A stretch of 64,000 bases of DNA from UBA9647 sp963739335 (GCA_963739335.1 CAVUAC010000053.1:1-64000); one strand, 5' to 3'. Positions 18,291 through 27,585 are shown, counted from the first letter of the stretch. Made by a program: numbers and translations. Notes: a model not told the origin generated them from the letters alone.

Positions 18291-19650
18291 TTTCTGTTTT
18301 CCTCCTTTGGATCCAATGCAGCTCGGTGTTCCGCAGGCATCTCTTGCTCTTGCTACGTTCCTGCGATTGAACACAGAAATAGAACCGAAGATCTATGACA
18401 TAGCGCGCCATCTCAGTTTGGAGCAAATGAATGTCGAAGCACTTTCGAATCAACTCTCGAGTATTCCCGAGAGAATCATAGGTGTTTCCGTTTGGGATTC
18501 TGTTCTTCCCAAGGTGGTCCTTGCGACAAAGTACCTGAAGGAATTGGATCGGGAGAGAATAATCATGATAGGGGGCCCTTCGGCCTCAAGCGTTGGCGAA
18601 AGAATCATAGAAAACTTCCCTTGGATCGACTTCGTTGTGAAAGGCGAAGGTGAACGATCGCTCACAAACGTATTGGATTGGATCTCATCGAGTAATGCCG
18701 ATCCTAACAAGCTGTCCTCCAATGTAATTGGGAAATGGAAGAGCGAGAATATCAAGGGAAGAGTAGTCACACCACGATTGAAGAATGAAGACATACCCTC
18801 GTTGGATTATTCAGGCGTTGACTACGTTGGGTATCGAAAATTCGAACTATCCACTTCGCGGGGATGTCCATATAGCTGCGATTTTTGCTCAGCCAACAAC
18901 GTTTGGGAAGGGACAATCAGATTTAAAGAGGCAAAAAACATACGACGAGAAATCGATTTCATTTCGGGGATTGCCCGTCAGAACGTCTTGCACATTTTGG
19001 ATGATAACTTCGGGGTAAACCGGAGACATTTTGACAGGGTATGTGCAATGCTGCACAATGAGTTCCCTGACATGAAATGGACTTCATATTTCCGGATAGA
19101 CGATCTAACCCCCGAAGCAACAGAAAGGCTCACATCATCTGGCTGTATTGGAGTATTCATAGGTCTCGAAACAGGTAGTAACGAAAAACGAAATTCCTGG
19201 GGTAAGTTGGTTCCGAAAAACGTTATTCTTTCGCGACTAAAGCAAGCCGCCGATTACTTACACGTCACTGCAAGCTTCATCTGGGGACATCCAGATGAAT
19301 CCGAAACAGAACTCTGTGAAACGCTCGAACTTATAGGCGAGCTGTTACCAGCTAACAACATTTTTGTGAATCTCTATCAACTAGCACCACTTTCGGGTAC
19401 GAAAGTACAAGAACAGTTACGCCAGAAAATGGTCTTCGATCCCTCATCAGTTTCGGGACTGATCTATCCAGAGTTTTATCCCAGGCTCTCTGAGGAAGAA
19501 CAAGAACTGATCAAATCCTCACCCGAGATGTTCTCCGCTTTTTACAGGCACGATGCCGCTATCTTTCCGAAAAAACAATCCATCGTCAATGACTTTCTTG
19601 ACTATGACACCGATCATGTCCAAGGAGGTAACGACCATGAATCTCAATAA
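18265..19650 (+). CDS. B12-binding domain radical SAM protein
   Basis: Residues 1-140 resemble a cobalamin-binding Rossmann domain (PQASLALATFLR, then IIMIGGPSASSVGERI and DFVVKGEGE). The radical SAM core follows, with cluster motif CPYSCDFC near residue 202 and LDDNFGVNRRHF and FIGLETGSNEKRN as later core strands. B12-dependent family members methylate or rearrange unactivated carbons. Starts at 18232 or 18247 are possible; I chose MEKKIALVNF. Its end overlaps the binding-protein gene at 19637 by 14 bases. It probably acts with the radical SAM protein at 16830. Confidence 0.8.
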   Translation: MEKKIALVNFCFPPLDPMQLGVPQASLALATFLRLNTEIEPKIYDIARHLSLEQMNVEALSNQLSSIPERIIGVSVWDSVLPKVVLATKYLKELDRERIIMIGGPSASSVGERIIENFPWIDFVVKGEGERSLTNVLDWISSSNADPNKLSSNVIGKWKSENIKGRVVTPRLKNEDIPSLDYSGVDYVGYRKFELSTSRGCPYSCDFCSANNVWEGTIRFKEAKNIRREIDFISGIARQNVLHILDDNFGVNRRHFDRVCAMLHNEFPDMKWTSYFRIDDLTPEATERLTSSGCIGVFIGLETGSNEKRNSWGKLVPKNVILSRLKQAADYLHVTASFIWGHPDESETELCETLELIGELLPANNIFVNLYQLAPLSGTKVQEQLRQKMVFDPSSVSGLIYPEFYPRLSEEEQELIKSSPEMFSAFYRHDAAIFPKKQSIVNDFLDYDTDHVQGGNDHESQ

Positions 19651-20752
19651 GATGACATCTGCGGTTCTCTTCGTAATCACAGTCCTTTTAGGTGTTTCAT
19701 GTACAGGCCTTAACACTAAAACGAACATTCTCGTGGCTGTACCATTTACAGGTGATGCGGCCTCATATGGAAATGTCCAAAAGCAGGGCATCGAGATAGC
19801 CATGTCAGAATTGAATGGCGATCCGGTCGCAAAAAAGATGAACATTATTTATGCAGATACAAAAATGTCACCTCGCGAGATAACGAATGTACTACAACAG
19901 GAAATGGCAAAGAACCCTGTTTCAGTGGTCATGCCGATTACGACTGCCGAGACAATGGCGATAGCACCTATCTGCAATGAGAACAAAATAGTTCTCTTGT
20001 CTCCGCTGGCATCCGGTGACCAAATTACTTCCGCTGGAGAGTACGTCTATCGTGTAAGCCCTACAGATTCATACCAGGGTAGAGAACTTGCGAGAGTTGT
20101 ATATGAAGATAAGAACCGGACGGCGTCTGTTCTTTTCGTGAATGATTCGTGGGGGAAAGGGCTGTCGGATGTGTTTGTCCAGTCTTTTACGTCTATGGGT
20201 GGAAATGTGCGGTCAGTCGAAACGTGCATTTCAAATCAGACGGATCTTCGGACGCAACTCGCGAAGATAAAACAATCCAAATCCGATGCATTGGTTCTCA
20301 TCGTACATCCCGGAGAAGCAATTCCAGCGCTAACGCAGAAAAAGGAACTAGGAATACGATCCAAAATCTACGGAGGAGACACCTTCAGTCATAAAACCAT
20401 ATACACTGAAGCGTTGGATGTGGCTCAGGGTGTAGTCTTCACATTGCCAGCAACTCCTAATAATGATACGTTCAGAAAACTCAGTGCGGAATATAAAACA
20501 AGGTTTGGCACCGATGCAGATATCAACGCTGCCGCCGCGAGAGATGCGATCATGCTGATCGCAGAGGCGGTTCGTTCCGGCGCGACAGACGGGAAATCCA
20601 TTAAAGACCGCTTTGATAAGCTCAGCGAAGGGATAATTGGGGCAACAGGCTTAATCAAGTGGGACAAGAATGGTGATGTAATATCAAAGCATTATGCGTC
20701 TTACAAGATCAAGGGTGATACTTATGAGCCCTATGAACCTACTGGGAAATAG
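19637..20752 (+). CDS. LivJ-type ABC transporter substrate-binding lipoprotein
   Basis: The start is fixed by a perfect AAGGAGGT seven bases upstream, even though the frame is open earlier. The N-terminus is a lipoprotein signal (VITVLLGVSC), so the mature protein is tethered at Cys. The body is the periplasmic-binding fold of the branched-chain amino acid family: LVAVPFTGDAASYGNVQKQG, VVMPITTAETMAIAPI, SPLASG, YRVSPTDSYQGRELARV, GGDTF. It delivers ligand to the LivHMGF-type transporter encoded downstream. Because it is tightly coupled to a radical SAM gene, the ligand may be related to the product of those enzymes rather than leucine. Confidence 0.85.
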   Translation: MNLNKMTSAVLFVITVLLGVSCTGLNTKTNILVAVPFTGDAASYGNVQKQGIEIAMSELNGDPVAKKMNIIYADTKMSPREITNVLQQEMAKNPVSVVMPITTAETMAIAPICNENKIVLLSPLASGDQITSAGEYVYRVSPTDSYQGRELARVVYEDKNRTASVLFVNDSWGKGLSDVFVQSFTSMGGNVRSVETCISNQTDLRTQLAKIKQSKSDALVLIVHPGEAIPALTQKKELGIRSKIYGGDTFSHKTIYTEALDVAQGVVFTLPATPNNDTFRKLSAEYKTRFGTDADINAAAARDAIMLIAEAVRSGATDGKSIKDRFDKLSEGIIGATGLIKWDKNGDVISKHYASYKIKGDTYEPYEPTGK

Positions 20753-20794
20753 CAACTGGTCGATACACCTTCACGTATTCACTTGGGGGCATCT

Positions 20795-21835
20795 ATGTCA
20801 TTGAAAAGGTGGTATGGAAGTCTCGACGAGGAGTTTAGGAATAAGCTTGTGACCAGCGTTTTGGTCGGAGGGCTCATTTCTATACTGTTCTTGATCGTCT
20901 TTGGAATAAAGGACTGGGACATGAATCAAACTTGGACCAACAATCTCAAGTCATTAGCACTCAATCTTGTTCTTTCGACGATTATATTCTTGTTGGTCAC
21001 GCTTGCGGTCGATTATATATCTCTTCTCAATACCTTTCCAAGACTGCTTGACAGGAAATTCGACAAGCGACTCTCGATGTTCATGGAATACTTCGCGCTT
21101 GGTACAGAAAACCGAAGGTTTGAGGAAGCGATAGATCTTGTGCGCAGCACGAATGGAAGAATTCAGTGGATAATTGCTAAGTTCGTTTCTAAGAAACTCT
21201 CGAAGGAGTTTGACACGAGCGCATATATCGAGATAAAGGATGTCAATATAGTCGAGTATTCTCAATTCATTTCTCAGATCGTCTCAGAAAGTGAGTATTC
21301 GATGAAGTGGACATGTCCATATTCGCCCGCTGAGTGGTTTAAGAAGCTCGAGCCGGACGAATATAACGATTGGAAGAAACAGAAGAGAGAATTGGAGATT
21401 GATGTTTATCCTCAGCACCTGAAAGCCTTTGTTCAAAGCTGTGTTCCAAAGCAACGGCTCGTAAACTTAACTTCTGAACAATACAAAGCCTTGTTGAATG
21501 AGGAAAACCGATGGGATTTCGAACAATTCGTAAAGTTTGCTGATGCGAGCCACAGACTAGAGATGAGGTTTGTCAATACAAACAGCCTTACTGAGACTTT
21601 GATGTGCAAGAACAGTGATTATGCTGTTTTTGACGACGGTGTCGTCATAGAATGGGATAAGAATCCAACGAACGAAAATGTGGGTACCCTTCGTCTTTTC
21701 AGCCGAGGTCGTGACAAGTTTCTAGATCCCTTTTCATATTGGAATGACAGTCGGGTTTGCCATTCGATAGAAGATGTAAGAAAGAAGCTGCACGGTGGAA
21801 CGAAGGGGGAAAAAGGTTCTCAGACTGAGGGATAA
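20795..21835 (+). CDS. Two-helix membrane protein of unknown function
   Basis: The ATG at 20795 follows a GGGGG ribosome site. Membrane helices lie at about residues 17-38 (LVTSVLVGGLISILFLIVF) and 53-75 (LALNLVLSTIIFLLVTLAV). They are followed by a ~270-residue cytosolic-looking domain with YSMKWTCPYSPAEWF, RLEMRFVNTNSL and SDYAVFDDGVVIEWD. I do not recognise the family; the last part has the feel of a phospholipase D-like or sensor fold without HKD residues. It lies inside the transporter operon and may regulate it. Confidence 0.7.
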   Translation: MSLKRWYGSLDEEFRNKLVTSVLVGGLISILFLIVFGIKDWDMNQTWTNNLKSLALNLVLSTIIFLLVTLAVDYISLLNTFPRLLDRKFDKRLSMFMEYFALGTENRRFEEAIDLVRSTNGRIQWIIAKFVSKKLSKEFDTSAYIEIKDVNIVEYSQFISQIVSESEYSMKWTCPYSPAEWFKKLEPDEYNDWKKQKRELEIDVYPQHLKAFVQSCVPKQRLVNLTSEQYKALLNEENRWDFEQFVKFADASHRLEMRFVNTNSLTETLMCKNSDYAVFDDGVVIEWDKNPTNENVGTLRLFSRGRDKFLDPFSYWNDSRVCHSIEDVRKKLHGGTKGEKGSQTEG

Positions 21836-22234
21836 TCTGCACTCCACCAGGTCACCTGCGTTCCAGGCAAAAGTGACACTTCGGACAAACGCGACACCAC
21901 ACGGTCTCCGGCGGTGTCATAGCCAATCTCGCTCATACCGTCGAGGTACCGTTTTGCGACGTCTCTCAGTCGCGGTATCGCGTTCAGGAAGTTTCGAGCG
22001 TGCACGAGGGGATTTCTGTCTATCTTGTAGAGGCTTCTATCTTTCAGCGAATGCCTCGCCAATCAAATCTTGTGTATTCTTAGTATTGATTTAATTGTCG
22101 GAATCCCGTTGACTCAAAAGTTGGGCAGTAGCCTTAATCTACTTGATCACGGAGATACTTTCGAGAACATCTGCATGCTTTTCTGCGGTGAAAGAAAGAT
22201 CATCACTCTGCACTTCAACAAGCCATAACCCTAA
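21836..22234. other. Intergenic stretch inside the transporter cluster
   Basis: No gene is convincing here. A minus-strand 80-residue frame (21820-22062) and a plus frame at 22031-22225 (ending LHFNKP) both look protein-like but lack starts and ribosome sites. They may be remnants of genes removed from the operon. Confidence 0.35.
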
Positions 22235-23113
22235 ATGCTGCAGCAACTACTTTTCAACGGCATAATTGCCGGAAGCATTTACTCCTTGGTCGCCCTGAGC
22301 TTTTCTCTCATTTACCAAACCACCCGCTTCTTCCACTTCGCCCACGGCGCCGTTTACACATTTGGCGCCTACTTCGCTTATCTTTTCTACATCCAACTTG
22401 GCTTTGATCGCGTAAGTGCTTTCGCCTTGGCTTGCCTCGCCACAATGTTGCTTGGTGCGAGTCTCGAGCTTGCGATCTACAAGCCAATGCGCAAGAGAAA
22501 AGCCACGGATCTGACACTGCTTATCGCCTCGCTTGGCCTGTATGTTGTGCTACAGAATGTCATCTCGATAATCTGGGGAGATGACACGAAGACGATGCGC
22601 ACCGGTGAGGTGGTGGAAGGGCACTCGTTTTTGGGCGCAAGAATCACCGACATCCAAATCGCAATTATTGTGACTAGCCTGGTGTTGATTACGCTGATTT
22701 CGCTGATGATGACGCAGATGCGTTTTGGGAAGGCTCTGAGAGCGTTGGCGAATGATCCTGAGCTCGCGAAGTTGAGCGGGATCAATTCAGATCGTTACAT
22801 TTTGTACGCCTTTGCCATTGGCTCGTTCCTTGCCGCGGTTGCTGCGATTATGATCTCGTTTGACACGGACATGACTCCGACGATGGGCTTCAACGCACTC
22901 ATTATGGGGGTCATTGCGGTCATCGTCGGCGGGATCAACAGTCTCGCAGGCGCGGCACTTGGTGGGTTGTTCATCGGACTTGCGCAGAACCTTGGGGTCT
23001 ATTGGCTCCCCTCGAAGTGGCAGGATACGATAGCGTTTGTGATATTGATCTTGTTTCTCCTGTTGAGGCCGTATGGGATACTAGGGAAAAAGCCACAGAA
23101 GATACAAGTCTGA
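22235..23113 (+). CDS. livH: Branched-chain amino acid-type ABC transporter permease LivH
   Basis: This 292-residue integral membrane protein has about eight hydrophobic helices. It opens with the LivH hallmark NGIIAGSIYSLVALSFSLIY and contains FHFAHGAVYTFGAYFAY, RFGKALRALANDPELA (cytosolic coupling loop) and a closing GGINSLAGAALGGLFIGLAQ. It forms the transmembrane pore with LivM. The gene lies in the same direction as the binding protein and the ATPases. Its end runs into a dispersed repeat and a GxxExxY fragment that separate it from livM. Confidence 0.88.
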   Translation: MLQQLLFNGIIAGSIYSLVALSFSLIYQTTRFFHFAHGAVYTFGAYFAYLFYIQLGFDRVSAFALACLATMLLGASLELAIYKPMRKRKATDLTLLIASLGLYVVLQNVISIIWGDDTKTMRTGEVVEGHSFLGARITDIQIAIIVTSLVLITLISLMMTQMRFGKALRALANDPELAKLSGINSDRYILYAFAIGSFLAAVAAIMISFDTDMTPTMGFNALIMGVIAVIVGGINSLAGAALGGLFIGLAQNLGVYWLPSKWQDTIAFVILILFLLLRPYGILGKKPQKIQV

Positions 23114-23154
23114 TTACACAGGGTGATTTCACTGATTACGCGGATTTTACGCAG
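23113..23154 (+). repeat. Dispersed GATTACACAG/GATTACGCGG repeat
   Basis: The unit TGATTACACAGGGTGATTTC / TGATTACGCGGATTTTACGC directly follows livH. A related copy lies at 24200-24300 after livM. Such 'gattacacagattacgcag' stretches look like a dispersed repeat and often precede GxxExxY genes. Confidence 0.6.
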
Positions 23155-23322
23155 ATGGATGCTAATGAACTCTATCCGCATAGAGACCTGACTGAAAAGA
23201 TCATCGGTGCGGCGTTTGATGTGCATAATGAACTTGGAAGCGCGTTTGTGGAAGGCTCAGCTATGAACAGTCTTCGACTCCGTCCCGACAAGAAACGTCG
23301 GGACTGCGCTCAGACTGACTAG
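23155..23322 (+). pseudogene. GxxExxY-family protein fragment interrupted by nested palindromes
   Basis: MDANELYPHRDLTEKIIGAA and then FDVHNELGSAFVEGS match the first ~35 residues of GxxExxY proteins (PD-(D/E)xK-related, unknown role). The normal continuation with the E-x2-Y motif is lost. Instead, the DNA from 23269 is palindromic: a CAGTCTTCGACTCCG ... CGCTCAGACTG element carrying a second hairpin (GTCCCGAC / GTCGGGAC) inside it. A stop follows at 23320. This is a truncated relic inserted between livH and livM. Confidence 0.7.
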
Positions 23323-23328
23323 ATTCTT

Positions 23329-24201
23329 ATGGAGTACCTAGTTCACATATTGATCCTCATTTGCATCTACTGCATCGTGGGGATGTCTCTGAACCTCATC
23401 GCGGGGTACACAGGCCTCATTTCCATTGCCCACGCGGCATTTTACGGCATCGGCGCATACACCGCCGCGCTGCTTTCACTGCGGTTCGGTGTCAATTTCG
23501 TGCTTGCTGTCCCCGCCGCAATCATCGTAGCAGCGATCTTCGGATTCCTCATAGGGTTTCCCTCGCTGCGTACCCGCGATGATTTCTTTGTCATTGCCAC
23601 ATTTGGCTTCCAGGTTATCATCTTCAGTGTGATGAACAACTGGGTGGAGCTGACCAACGGTCCACTCGGTTTGCCGGGAATCCCGCAGCCTGAGGTGTTT
23701 GGATACAAGTTTACCTCTCATTTGGATTTTCTTCTCCTGTCTCTCCTGTTTGCAGCACTGACTTATCTCGTCAGCAGGAGGCTCGTGAATTCCCCCTTTG
23801 GAAACGTGTTGCGCTCGATTCGCGAAGACGATCTCTTTGCACAATCGCTCGGGAAGAACGTCAGCTACTACAAAGTTCTGGTGTTTTCTGTGGGAGCCGG
23901 ATTGGTCGCAATCGGTGGCGCTCTCTATGCCTACTACATCACGTTCATAGATCCGACGAGTTTCACAGTTCCAGAGTCCATCTTCATGCTTTCCATCGTG
24001 ATCGTCGGCGGAGCAGGGAGACTTGGCGGCTCTATCGTTGGCGCGGTGCTGCTCGTGAGCATACCGGAGCTTCTTCGATTCATTGGCATGCCGAGCTCCA
24101 TCGCTGCAAATATGCGGCAGATTCTCTATGGCGGGTTGCTGGTGGCGTTTATGATGTTTCGGCCGAAGGGAATCTGGGGGGAGTTTGGGTTTGAGAGGTG
24201 A
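23329..24201 (+). CDS. livM: Branched-chain amino acid-type ABC transporter permease LivM
   Basis: A 290-residue polytopic protein with LivM signatures: MSLNLIAGYTGLISIAHAAF near the start, GIGAYTAALL, FFVIATFGFQVIIF, and the coupling loop SPFGNVLRSIREDDLFAQSLG. The end has SIVIVGGAGRLGGSIVGAVLL. It pairs with LivH to form the translocation path. It starts seven bases after the GxxExxY relic stop. Confidence 0.88.
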   Translation: MEYLVHILILICIYCIVGMSLNLIAGYTGLISIAHAAFYGIGAYTAALLSLRFGVNFVLAVPAAIIVAAIFGFLIGFPSLRTRDDFFVIATFGFQVIIFSVMNNWVELTNGPLGLPGIPQPEVFGYKFTSHLDFLLLSLLFAALTYLVSRRLVNSPFGNVLRSIREDDLFAQSLGKNVSYYKVLVFSVGAGLVAIGGALYAYYITFIDPTSFTVPESIFMLSIVIVGGAGRLGGSIVGAVLLVSIPELLRFIGMPSSIAANMRQILYGGLLVAFMMFRPKGIWGEFGFER

Positions 24202-24300
24202 TTACACAGATTACGCAGATTTGACGCAGAAGACGCGGATCGAGCGCAGATAGCATGCAGGTACGATCTGTGTAAAACCTGTGCAATCTGCGAAATCCAT
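24200..24300 (+). repeat. Dispersed GATTACACAG repeat, second copy, with inverted half
   Basis: GATTACACAGATTACGCAG at the livM stop is mirrored by GTGCAATCTGCGAAATCC just before livG, giving a loose inverted pair across 100 bases. It is related to the copy at 23113. Confidence 0.55.
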
Positions 24301-24311
24301 CTTCGCTATCC

Positions 24312-24695
24312 ATGCTAGACATCAGAAACCTACATAAAAATTTCGACGGCGTGCAGGCAGTGCAGGATTTCTCCCTGTTCCTCCAGCCAGGAAAGATCAC
24401 GAGCCTCATCGGCCCAAACGGCGCGGGGAAAAGCACGGTCTTTAATGTGATCACCGGATTCCTCGCCGCGAACTCAGGCACCATCCGGTACAACGCGTTT
24501 CCGCTTCTTGGGCTTTCACCCTGGAAGGTCGCGAAGCTAGGGATCTCACGCACGTTTCAGAACCTGCGGCTCTTCAAGAAGCTCAGCGTACTCGACAATG
24601 TCTTGCTGGGAAGACAACATCGAGCGCGGCGAAGGTTTGCTCAATGCGCTCTTTGCATTTTCTCAGAAGTCTCCGGAGCACAAATCGCATGTTGA
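24312..24695 (+). CDS. livG: LivG-type ABC transporter ATPase, N-terminal part before a frameshift
   Basis: The N-terminal half of the LivG ATPase: NFDGVQAVQDFSLFLQPGKI, Walker A GPNGAGKST at residues 36-44, then ISRTFQNLRLFKKLSVLDNV with the Q-loop. After LLGRQH the frame leaves the family. The matching continuation (IERGEGLLNALFAF) is read one frame over, so one base is extra near 24608-24620. The second half is at 24598-25062. If the base is real, the transporter lacks one ATPase subunit. Confidence 0.85.
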   Translation: MLDIRNLHKNFDGVQAVQDFSLFLQPGKITSLIGPNGAGKSTVFNVITGFLAANSGTIRYNAFPLLGLSPWKVAKLGISRTFQNLRLFKKLSVLDNVLLGRQHRARRRFAQCALCIFSEVSGAQIAC

Positions 24696-25062
24696 GAAGG
24701 CGATGGCGGGGCTCGACTTTGTTGGGCTTTCGGATGAGGCGGATCAGCTTGCTGAGAATCTGTCATACGGCCAGCAAAAGCTCCTCACGATTGCATGCTG
24801 TCTGGCCGCAGAACCGGATATCCTCTTGCTGGATGAGCCGGTCTCCGGTGTGCAACCAGCAATGGCCGAGAAGATCGAATCGATCTTGAAACACTTGGTC
24901 ATTGAGCAAGGCAGAACGGTCTGGCTCATTGAGCACGACATCGATTTTGTGTTGAGAATCTCAGATGTTGTCGTCGTCATGGACGACGGCAAGAAAATCG
25001 CCGAGGATGTTCCTCCCGCGATAAAAAACAAGCCGGAAATTCTTGAGGCATATCTTTCATGA
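24598..25062 (+). CDS. livG: LivG-type ATPase, C-terminal part after the frameshift
   Basis: This is the continuation of the gene at 24312. The signature motif is LSYGQQKLLTIACCLA, Walker B is DILLLDEPVSGV and the H-loop is WLIEHDIDFV. The ATG at 24598 is internal. The stop overlaps the livF start (ATGA). Confidence 0.85.
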   Translation: MSCWEDNIERGEGLLNALFAFSQKSPEHKSHVEKAMAGLDFVGLSDEADQLAENLSYGQQKLLTIACCLAAEPDILLLDEPVSGVQPAMAEKIESILKHLVIEQGRTVWLIEHDIDFVLRISDVVVVMDDGKKIAEDVPPAIKNKPEILEAYLS

Positions 25063-25769
25063 CTGTGCTGAAGGCAGACATACCTGAAGCCGGATACGGT
25101 AACAGGATTGTTCTAAAGAACATCTCGGTCTCAGTTGAGGAGGGTGAGGTTGTGGGGTTCATCGGTCCGAACGGTGCCGGAAAGTCAACGCTGCTTAAGG
25201 CGCTGATGGGAATCGTGTCCGTACGTGGCGGGTCAGTCAACTTCAATGGAAGCTCGGTAGGTAGGCGAAACCCTGACGAGATCGTCCGCCTTGGGATGTC
25301 AATGATACCCCAGGGAAATCGCGTCTTCACGGAGCTAACGGTGTTTGAGAACTTGCAGATGGGCGGCTATCTGCTCAAAGACAGGAGTGAATTGGCTCGT
25401 CGAATCGAGTCTATGGCTCAATTGTTTCCTGATCTTAAAGATCGGTTGAGTCTTGATGCTGGAAAACTAAGTGGGGGTGAGAAACAACAGCTTGCGCTTG
25501 CTCGAGCCTTGATGCTTCAGCCGAAGATCCTTCTCCTCGATGAGCCCTCCTTGGGACTCTCACCGAAACTTGTCACCAAAGCCTTTGCAACTATCAAGGA
25601 AATAAATCAGAAGTTCAAGACCACGATCTTGATCGTAGAGCAGAAGGTGCGCGAGGTCCTACGCATTGCCGATCGAGTGTATGCCCTCAGGATGGGTGAA
25701 GTTGTTTTTGAAGGCACTCCAGCACAACTTCAGGCGGGTGATACGTTGAAGCGGATCTTCTTAGTCTAG
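25059..25769 (+). CDS. livF: LivF-type ABC transporter ATPase
   Basis: A complete 236-residue LivF: Walker A GPNGAGKSTLL at ~36-46, Q-loop MIPQGNRVFTELTVFENL, signature KLSGGEKQQLALARALML, Walker B KILLLDEPSLGLSP and H-loop ILIVEQKVREVL. It overlaps livG by four bases. It is the last gene of the cluster that starts with the radical SAM protein at 16830 and, with LivG, powers LivHM import. Confidence 0.9.
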   Translation: MTVLKADIPEAGYGNRIVLKNISVSVEEGEVVGFIGPNGAGKSTLLKALMGIVSVRGGSVNFNGSSVGRRNPDEIVRLGMSMIPQGNRVFTELTVFENLQMGGYLLKDRSELARRIESMAQLFPDLKDRLSLDAGKLSGGEKQQLALARALMLQPKILLLDEPSLGLSPKLVTKAFATIKEINQKFKTTILIVEQKVREVLRIADRVYALRMGEVVFEGTPAQLQAGDTLKRIFLV

Positions 25770-26328
25770 TAACCTCGCTTCCTTCCTTTCTCTCGCGTGT
25801 ACACGGCTTGACCTTCGCAACAACCAGGCGGGGTTCTCCAATTTCCTCAGGAAGTTCTCGGACACTCTCCACACCTCACTGTCCTTCAACGCGCCTCGTC
25901 TTCACTTTTTCGCTAGACCTCAGAATCACAAAGAACTGCGTCCTCGCACGTCGACGAGCGGAACGCTTCGCGATCGATTCTCGAGAATGCAGAGCACACC
26001 CTAAACCTTTCGAACTCCGAATTGAAATGCCATTCATTCGATCGAGGATGGCCTCGGATTCTTCCCGAACTCGTGCGAAGGTATCAATCGTCCTGCCTTA
26101 GGATCCTAGCGTTTTGCGTAGCTCCCTTGAGTCTACAGCTATCAGCGCTGCGGCACTTGAGTTCCCCTGCCACTTCTTTCTCCAGGGTATCGTCGAAGTC
26201 GGAACGCATTATTATTTACGCCGCCATTAATGAACATAGTTGTTCTATGTGGGGCTTCTGTGTCGCCCTGGTATATCTAGATATCCTTTTGCATCTTTGC
26301 ACTCAGAACCCGCGCAGGAGGACCATCC
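25770..26328. other. Intergenic stretch, no gene recognised
   Basis: These 560 bases between livF and the AlbA_2 gene contain only short frames without starts. A clear AGGAGG lies at the right end and serves the next gene. No hairpin with a T-run was found. Confidence 0.4.
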
Positions 26329-27552
26329 ATGACATTATTCACGAAGCCACTCAACGAAATTACGTATGACGACGTTGTAGCGTTCTGCGGGGAAGGTTAT
26401 GAGGAGAGTGTTAACCTTGACTACAAGAAAGATTTTCCTAAGGATCTGGAGAAATCCATCTCTGCTTTCGCGAACACTTCCGGCGGAGTGATCGTCATCG
26501 GCGTGGAAGAGGAGAACAACAGGCCGAAGGCTCCTTTCGAGGGAATAGACTACGTTGAGAAGGCGGAAGATCGCGTCTGGAACATCAACATTGGAAACGT
26601 TTATCCTCCAGTAGAGATCAGCGTAAAGTCTCTTCCGAATAACGACAAATCAAAGATGTTCGTGCTCATTCGTATTCCTGAGAGCCACGAAGCTCCCCAC
26701 GCGATCTTGAATAAGACTCACACGCACATCCGCACCGGAAACCGTACCAAACCTGAAGAATTGGTAAACTTCGACCAGCTTGAGTGGCTTCTTAACAAGA
26801 GGAAGAAATCCGAAGAGCTGAGAGAACTTTCCCTCATGCGGGCCGAGGCCCGGTTCGTCACCATTTGCCGTGTAAGGGGGGTTCCGAGTCCTAATGGTGA
26901 ACTGACGCTATCATTCATTCCGCAATATCCCAGAAGACCTTTCTGCAGCGTCGAAGATCTCGATGATATTTTCAATCGCATAAGAATCGCAAACAAAGGA
27001 GGGATGGTTTTTCCCGAGTTGAGCCGTCAATCCGAGTTCATTCAGGGGGGAACCGCCTCCTACTCGATCGAAAAAGACCATGACTATCTCTTCTACACGG
27101 AACTGAACCCTCTCGGATTAGTTTTCTTCAAGGAAAATCTGGCGGATTATGGCACGCTACCCGGTATAGTTGAACCTGAATGGTATATGCGGCTTATAAG
27201 GCTGCTCGCCAGGCTGGATCTTGCATTGGATTTTGTATCCCAACTTTATAGTTCTCTCGGATTCTGGGGCGTGTTTCAGACGAAGATATCTCTTCGAAAG
27301 TTGACTGGGGTGAGGATCATTCCAACGCTCCCAAAAAATCAGTTTTACCACTATGCTAGATTTCACAAAAATGAAATTGAGCCGGACTTCGAATGGAACC
27401 TGATCAAACAAGTAAGTTCACTGAACGAGCCCAACATACGACAACAGATTATTATTGAAACTGTGATGGAAATCTCCAGGTCTTTCAATTATCCTCAGGA
27501 GGCTGGTCATTTCAAAGAACAATTGCAGGAACTAGGCCGGTGGCATGCATGA
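26329..27552 (+). CDS. AlbA_2 (Schlafen-like) domain protein
   Basis: An AGGAGG site sits seven bases before the ATG. Residues 20-140 form an AlbA_2 domain: GYEESVNLDYKKDF (the acidic/lysine cluster), SISAFANTSGGVIVIGVEEE, FVLIRIPESHEAPH, THTHIRTGNRTKP. The remaining ~260 residues are a helical/beta domain I do not recognise. AlbA_2 domains occur in nucleic-acid-binding regulators and in Schlafen-type RNases tied to stress or phage defence; its position at the edge of an accessory region fits either. It is 407 residues, soluble and monocistronic. Confidence 0.8.
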   Translation: MTLFTKPLNEITYDDVVAFCGEGYEESVNLDYKKDFPKDLEKSISAFANTSGGVIVIGVEEENNRPKAPFEGIDYVEKAEDRVWNINIGNVYPPVEISVKSLPNNDKSKMFVLIRIPESHEAPHAILNKTHTHIRTGNRTKPEELVNFDQLEWLLNKRKKSEELRELSLMRAEARFVTICRVRGVPSPNGELTLSFIPQYPRRPFCSVEDLDDIFNRIRIANKGGMVFPELSRQSEFIQGGTASYSIEKDHDYLFYTELNPLGLVFFKENLADYGTLPGIVEPEWYMRLIRLLARLDLALDFVSQLYSSLGFWGVFQTKISLRKLTGVRIIPTLPKNQFYHYARFHKNEIEPDFEWNLIKQVSSLNEPNIRQQIIIETVMEISRSFNYPQEAGHFKEQLQELGRWHA

Positions 27553-27585
27553 TATTTCAACGAAACTCTGAATGAATTTCAACAA

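Noticed and set aside
22031..22225. Open frame ending LHFNKP before livH
   Set aside because: Protein-like but no start codon or ribosome site, and no recognised family; mentioned only in the gap entry.
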